Shown here piece by piece: positions 21,060 through 25,000 of a DNA stretch of 25,000 nt (position 1 is its first letter; every line of letters begins with the position of its first letter). The stretch spans positions 7,063 to 32,062 of the forward strand of contig KV908670.1 in assembly GCA_002005505.1 (NCBI GenBank), in the 5' to 3' direction. This stretch comes from Botryococcus braunii (taxonomy: Eukaryota; Chlorophyta; Trebouxiophyceae). The position numbers were made by a program, and so were the translations under genes. Below the pieces are notes generated by a model that was not told where the DNA came from, did not search any database, and was given only the letters and a program-made list of their open reading frames with translations.

Positions 21060-22857
21060 CTCACACACATGCACGCGCCCCACCATCACAGGGCCACTGA
21101 AGCCACATGCGGAATTCCACAGAGAGGAACAGCAGGCACACCGGCAGACCCACTGGGGGATGCAAACATGGCAGCGGAGGCATCCCCATCCTCCGGAGGG
21201 GACCCGGAAGCGTGGGCTGGCGTGGGCCTGAACCCATGCACCAGCGGTTGTGGCGTACTTCGAATCGTGGTTGCTACCAGGGCCGCTGCCCTGCACGCCT
21301 GCTTGCGGTCGCCTTCCTCTGTTATTCAGCCGGAGATCTCTTCGACTGCCTTCAAAGGATGGTAACTGCCTGCTTGCGGTCCATCTTCCTCAATCCAAGA
21401 TCCACAAATACCCCTCAAACTATTCTAAATGGATGCTCGCAGTCCCGCTTTTTTCCTGTCGAGCTGAAAACTTGGCTTATTTGGAAAACTGCTTTACATC
21501 ATGGTGGTAAATTGAAGAGTTTTGCTGCAGGTGCTGGCTAACCCCACTTGTGCCCCTCTACTGCAGGTTGTCGTGAGCGGGTTTTCTGACTGTGAGACTT
21601 TCAAAAGGCCCCAGAAAGAGTCTTTGGACCCCCCAGCCTGAAGTACAGCTCAAAAAGAGAGTGCTGGGAGTAGTGAGGCACTATAGGACTGTAAGGGCTC
21701 CGTGTTCTGAGGCACAGCCTTACTGCACCTGGGCCTGCTGAGGCACTAATGTAACAGAACTAAGATGCTGGGGTACTCCAGAGCTCGCAGGGCGCTTCCT
21801 CTACTATCAATTGTTCCTGCTGCTCCTGTTTCTGTTGCCCTCCTTAGAAAGGTTCCTTAAGGTTCAGACTCACGCGAGAAGGGTGTCAGCCGCTTGCTAC
21901 CCTATTACGTGGCATCAATTGCACACACGAGGTTTCTCGCCAGCATTTTTGCAGTTTCCTCCTTTTTGCAACGTATCCCAGATCCGTAAAAGGCCTGCGG
22001 CAGGGGAACAGCCCATTGTTAGTCCCTCTAAAGGCTAGGTCATGAATTTTGAGACCAAGGACGACCTGAAGCTCTGTCTTTCACGACATCAGTGACATGC
22101 CAATCTGAGCACAAGCGAGATTGACTTCATTTTTGGGGATTAACGCAGAATCTACTGGGGGAAGCTGTTTTGCAGGTCATGTTTAAGCCCTTGAAACAAT
22201 CCCAAGCTTGAAAGACATTTTTTCTTTGTTTTCCGAGAAACAGTTTAACTAGATTTTGGAGTGTTCTAGAAATTTGATATATTCTAATGTTGAAAATAGT
22301 ACAAGCTGTTTGATTGTCATTCAGTCTCAAAGAACTCTTTCGGCTCAACTCTGTAAACAGTGTAGCCTCCCTTAGCACTTGCTATAGTATTCAGACGGAC
22401 GTAAAACTAAGAACTGTATGGACATATTATTTGGTGACAGTTCGGAATTGCATGTGAGCTGCCTTTGGCTCTGTTTCTTGTGTTAACTTTTTGATATCTT
22501 GGATACCCAGCCCCACGTACTAACAACCTAACACTGCCCGTCAATGCATACCTTGAGTATCACAGGGCTCGTTTTAGTAGATATTGTGCTAGACCGATGA
22601 GTAAAGATAAGAACTATGGCTTGTCGCCTGCCCGCGAGCGAGGGTCCGGGCTGGAAAGTCGGTTCAACTGCTGGTGGCAACAAGGACAGTCAAGCCTGGA
22701 TTGACATTTAGATTTGTGAGCGCCAAGGTTTGGACATCTGAGATACAATGATCTTTGTTTGCGTACTTTGATGATGACCGTTCAAAAGGGTATTCGCTTT
22801 CGCGATCACACGGCTCCTCGGCCCCCGGGATAGCGGCCTCCGATGGGGGAATACAGC
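21060..22857. other. No supported gene
   Basis: Only short frames without splice or domain support. Small direct repeats are visible: GCCTGCTTGCGGTC at about 21297 and 21368, and TGAGGCAC three times between 21675 and 21750. Confidence 0.4.
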
Positions 22858-23145
22858 CTGTGTTTTAAGGGGACCCCCGGCGGCGAGCCTCCTATAGATG
22901 TAGGAAGACGCACCCATATCCCACGTTCAGAACGTGTATGTGACATGTGTGGCATAGCGGTGGGGGATGAGCATCATTTTGTGTTTCATTGCCCTGCACT
23001 TGCTCAGGTTCGGGAACGCTATCCACATTTATTCTTGTCCCACTCGTGGTCACTACGTAATTTCATCTGGCAAGAGGATCAGGTTGCGGTTATTAATTTT
23101 ATATTTGATGCATTCCAGGCCCGTCAAGTGTGTCAGCGGCGGTGA
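22858..23145 (+). pseudogene. 3' remnant of the LINE RT ORF (second copy)
   Basis: The frame encodes PPIDVGRR...[18 protein letters not shown], close to the last ~95 residues of the RT ORF at 1248-3197, including the CX2C...HX4HC zinc knuckle and the ending DAFQAR. It stops at the equivalent codon followed by the same ACTTGGCC. RT palm motifs are absent, so it is strongly 5'-truncated. No frameshift is seen in the retained part. Confidence 0.8.
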
Positions 23146-23512
23146 CTTGGCCATTTTTTCTTATTGTTTCTTCTTCATTTTCAGTATCCAGATATTTGTA
23201 TGGTTATCTGTGTCATAATATTCTTTCAACTAGGTTCTCATATACCGTTGGTTTGTTCGTTAACATCTCATCATGCCCTTTGGGCTGGGTTGATGTAATT
23301 CTTTCTTCTTTCTTCTCCGCCCCGCGTCCAGCAATTCGAGAGGGTCATCCGATTAGCATCGACGAGCAAAGCGCATTACTCCGTGCGTTGGCATGCAAGA
23401 CTTCATTGCAACCAGCTAGACAGAGGATGTACTGTTCTTCTTCTGTCGAGTGGAATATAAAAGACCGGCCCGATGTTCCAACAACCCAAACCCCAATGTT
23501 TCAAGCTACAAG
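23146..23512. other. Spacer of the second convergent pair, with extra segment
   Basis: It carries CATCTCATCATGCCCT early and ATGTTTCAAGCTACAAGTCA at its end, matching the spacer at 985-1247 reversed. It is about 100 bases longer: 23292-23425 is additional and bounded by similar GATGTA...TTCTTCTT sequences (23292 and 23426). Confidence 0.65.
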
Positions 23513-24450
23513 TCACACCCGGCGAGCAGCCGGCTGGCGACCCCCAGCAACAGCAATAATGAAAATGAACCAGCGCATGGCCAGGTATCCCTCCACATCT
23601 TCTTGGGCAATGACGGCCTGGTTCAAACGCCCCTGGAGTCTCTTCAACAAGCCCGGCATCAGCATGCAAACCCCCCATTGTTTTAATAATAAGGTTTGGA
23701 AGGCCGGCCACGACGTGGTTGTTGATGCGCCTGCAAAACAGCTTGGCCGGTTTGCTTGTCTTTGGGCAGAGCTCGCGACTTTTGTCTTGGGCAGAGCGCG
23801 CGGCAGTCTGACCCGGCACGGATTGCTGCAGATTGGCGGCGGGGAGCAGTGAAGAGCGAACGATGTCGATGTGAAGGTCGCGACCCTCCTCCCACGCGCT
23901 CCTAGCCAGGGACACGGATGGGAAGGGGTGGCTCGCGGGTGATTGCTAGCGAGCAGACGTTAAGGACCGCGTCACGGCCGTTGCAAATGGGTTGATGCCG
24001 GCCGACAATTGCCACATCCCCCGCCCCCCCCCCTCCCCCCCAGGTGCAGTGAACAGCATGGTCGGCCCAGACATCCAACTCTCTCAAGCAACAAGGGTAT
24101 TGGCATCTATGGACGATGGGGATCAAGAGCTAGTACTGAAGGTGGCAGTGGAACGACTCTGGGGCCATTGTTTGTTGCAAATGGGGTACTGGTATTGCCA
24201 GCAAGCAGTCAAATGCTCCTGGCTGTGTTAGAGATTGAAGCACAGCACGGTCTTGATCCGAACGAGCGGGGTCCTCAATAAACTCCTGGCATGCATGATG
24301 ACACAAGTGTTTGGGCATGCACTCTGCCTCGAAAAAGATCGGGATTTTCACAGAGCACTGCATCGGGATCTTCAAAGAGCACTGCATCGTAACCTGGGAC
24401 AAGGGGCGCAGTAGCCAGCCCTGGCCGCCAAAGGCAGCAATATTCTTCTC
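23513..24450 (-). pseudogene. Decayed copy of the zinc-finger/REL endonuclease ORF
   Basis: The minus strand matches the ORF at 1-984 almost throughout: DPARSDQDRAVLQSLTQPGA, PCCLRELDVWADHAVHC, WEEGRDLHIDIV and NQAVIAQEDVEGY. Damage visible: an in-frame CAG-to-TAG stop near 24130; a stop plus a 26-base deletion near 23900 that removes the R-R-A-D-L catalytic motif and shifts frame; further frameshifts toward the 3' end; and a 24-base tandem duplication at 24340-24387. The zinc-finger residues remain. The homologous stop is at 23513-23515. Confidence 0.85.
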
Positions 24451-24940
24451 CGCCAAAACGGTCATCACGAGCAAATTATTTTGAGACCCAACCAAATGGT
24501 GTCATGTTGTTTGAACAAATTCAGGTTAAACGGTAGAAGCTTGGAACACAGCTGCTGCATGTAATGGTTGCCACGGCGTCTTTCGGCAATGGTTTGGTCG
24601 TCCACAGATGTATTTGATGCATCCCAGTCCGTGAAGAGTTGGAAGATGAACTTCTTCTATGAAAACAGAGAATCGTTTAGACACAGTCAGCCTGTGCAAG
24701 GGCTCGGCACGTGGAACTTTGGAGCAACACGTTCAGAGCGTAGCAGCGCACATGTTCAGTCAGGGCACACTGCCAAAGCACCAGCTGTGGAGAATCATTG
24801 ATGTCTATTGGTCACCTGCTTCACGCGTCCAGAAACCAATCTGCTCTATTGTGCCCTTTCCGCTTATCTGAAAGGATACAGCACAACCCCCCTCATCCCC
24901 TCCCCCTCCCCGTCCAGCCCTCATACACACGCGCACACAC
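24451..24940. other. No supported gene
   Basis: Short frames only. It may include more retroelement sequence upstream of the decayed endonuclease copy, but I could not match it to the left copy. Confidence 0.3.
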
Positions 24941-24964
24941 ACGAACGCACTTACTCTCACTCAA

Positions 24965-25000
<36 letters not shown>
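24922..25000. repeat. (CA)n array at window end
   Basis: Interrupted CACA sequence, becoming pure (CA)n from about 24967 to the last base and probably beyond. Confidence 0.95.

Noticed and set aside
24600..24640. TTTGATGCATCCCAGTCCGTGAAG resembles the end of the LINE ORF (GATGCATTCCAGGCCCGT)
   Set aside because: Similarity covers only about 20 bases and neighbouring sequence does not match; too short to call a third LINE fragment.

Overview
The window looks like nuclear DNA of a eukaryote with spliced genes. Non-LTR (LINE-type) retrotransposon fragments lie near both ends, very long dinucleotide arrays occur throughout, and interrupted coding segments are bounded by GT...AG splice sites. Base composition is roughly balanced and coding is sparse. 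The RT and endonuclease style and the intron/microsatellite load suggest an alga, perhaps green, but the species cannot be fixed from sequence alone. Nothing bacterial (operons, ribosome-binding sites, IS elements, CRISPR) is present.

Layout. (1) 1-3197: two convergent retroelement ORFs meet tail to tail. On + is the C-terminal part of a zinc-finger plus restriction-like endonuclease (REL) protein (1-984). On - is a LINE reverse transcriptase that keeps its catalytic residues (3197-1248). (2) About 3316-13612 (+): my reconstruction of one multi-exon host gene. N-terminal exons include a GAF-like segment, followed by a large Ser/Glu/Gly-rich disordered exon (5157-6378), several membrane-spanning exons (7171-10712) and a C-terminal tail ending near 13612. 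Its introns carry the (CT)n/(GA)n and (TG)n arrays. (3) 13613-15525: mostly non-coding, with a TG-to-CA array. (4) 15526-20432: exon-like pieces on the - strand that may form a second gene, mixed with simple repeats, a diverged repeat array and hairpins. (5) 20433-22857: CA repeat and otherwise no supported feature. (6) 22858-24450: a decayed second copy of the same two convergent retroelement ORFs as at the left end, in reversed order. (7) 24451-25000: no supported gene, ending in a CA array.

The most notable observation is that the pair REL ORF / RT ORF, tail to tail with a related spacer, occurs twice in inverted orientation about 20 kb apart. This suggests the two convergent ORFs travel or were duplicated as one unit. 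The second is a long membrane-protein gene, whose exon phases were chained by hand. All exon calls are by eye from splice motifs, phase and residue character; no alignment or transcript was available.
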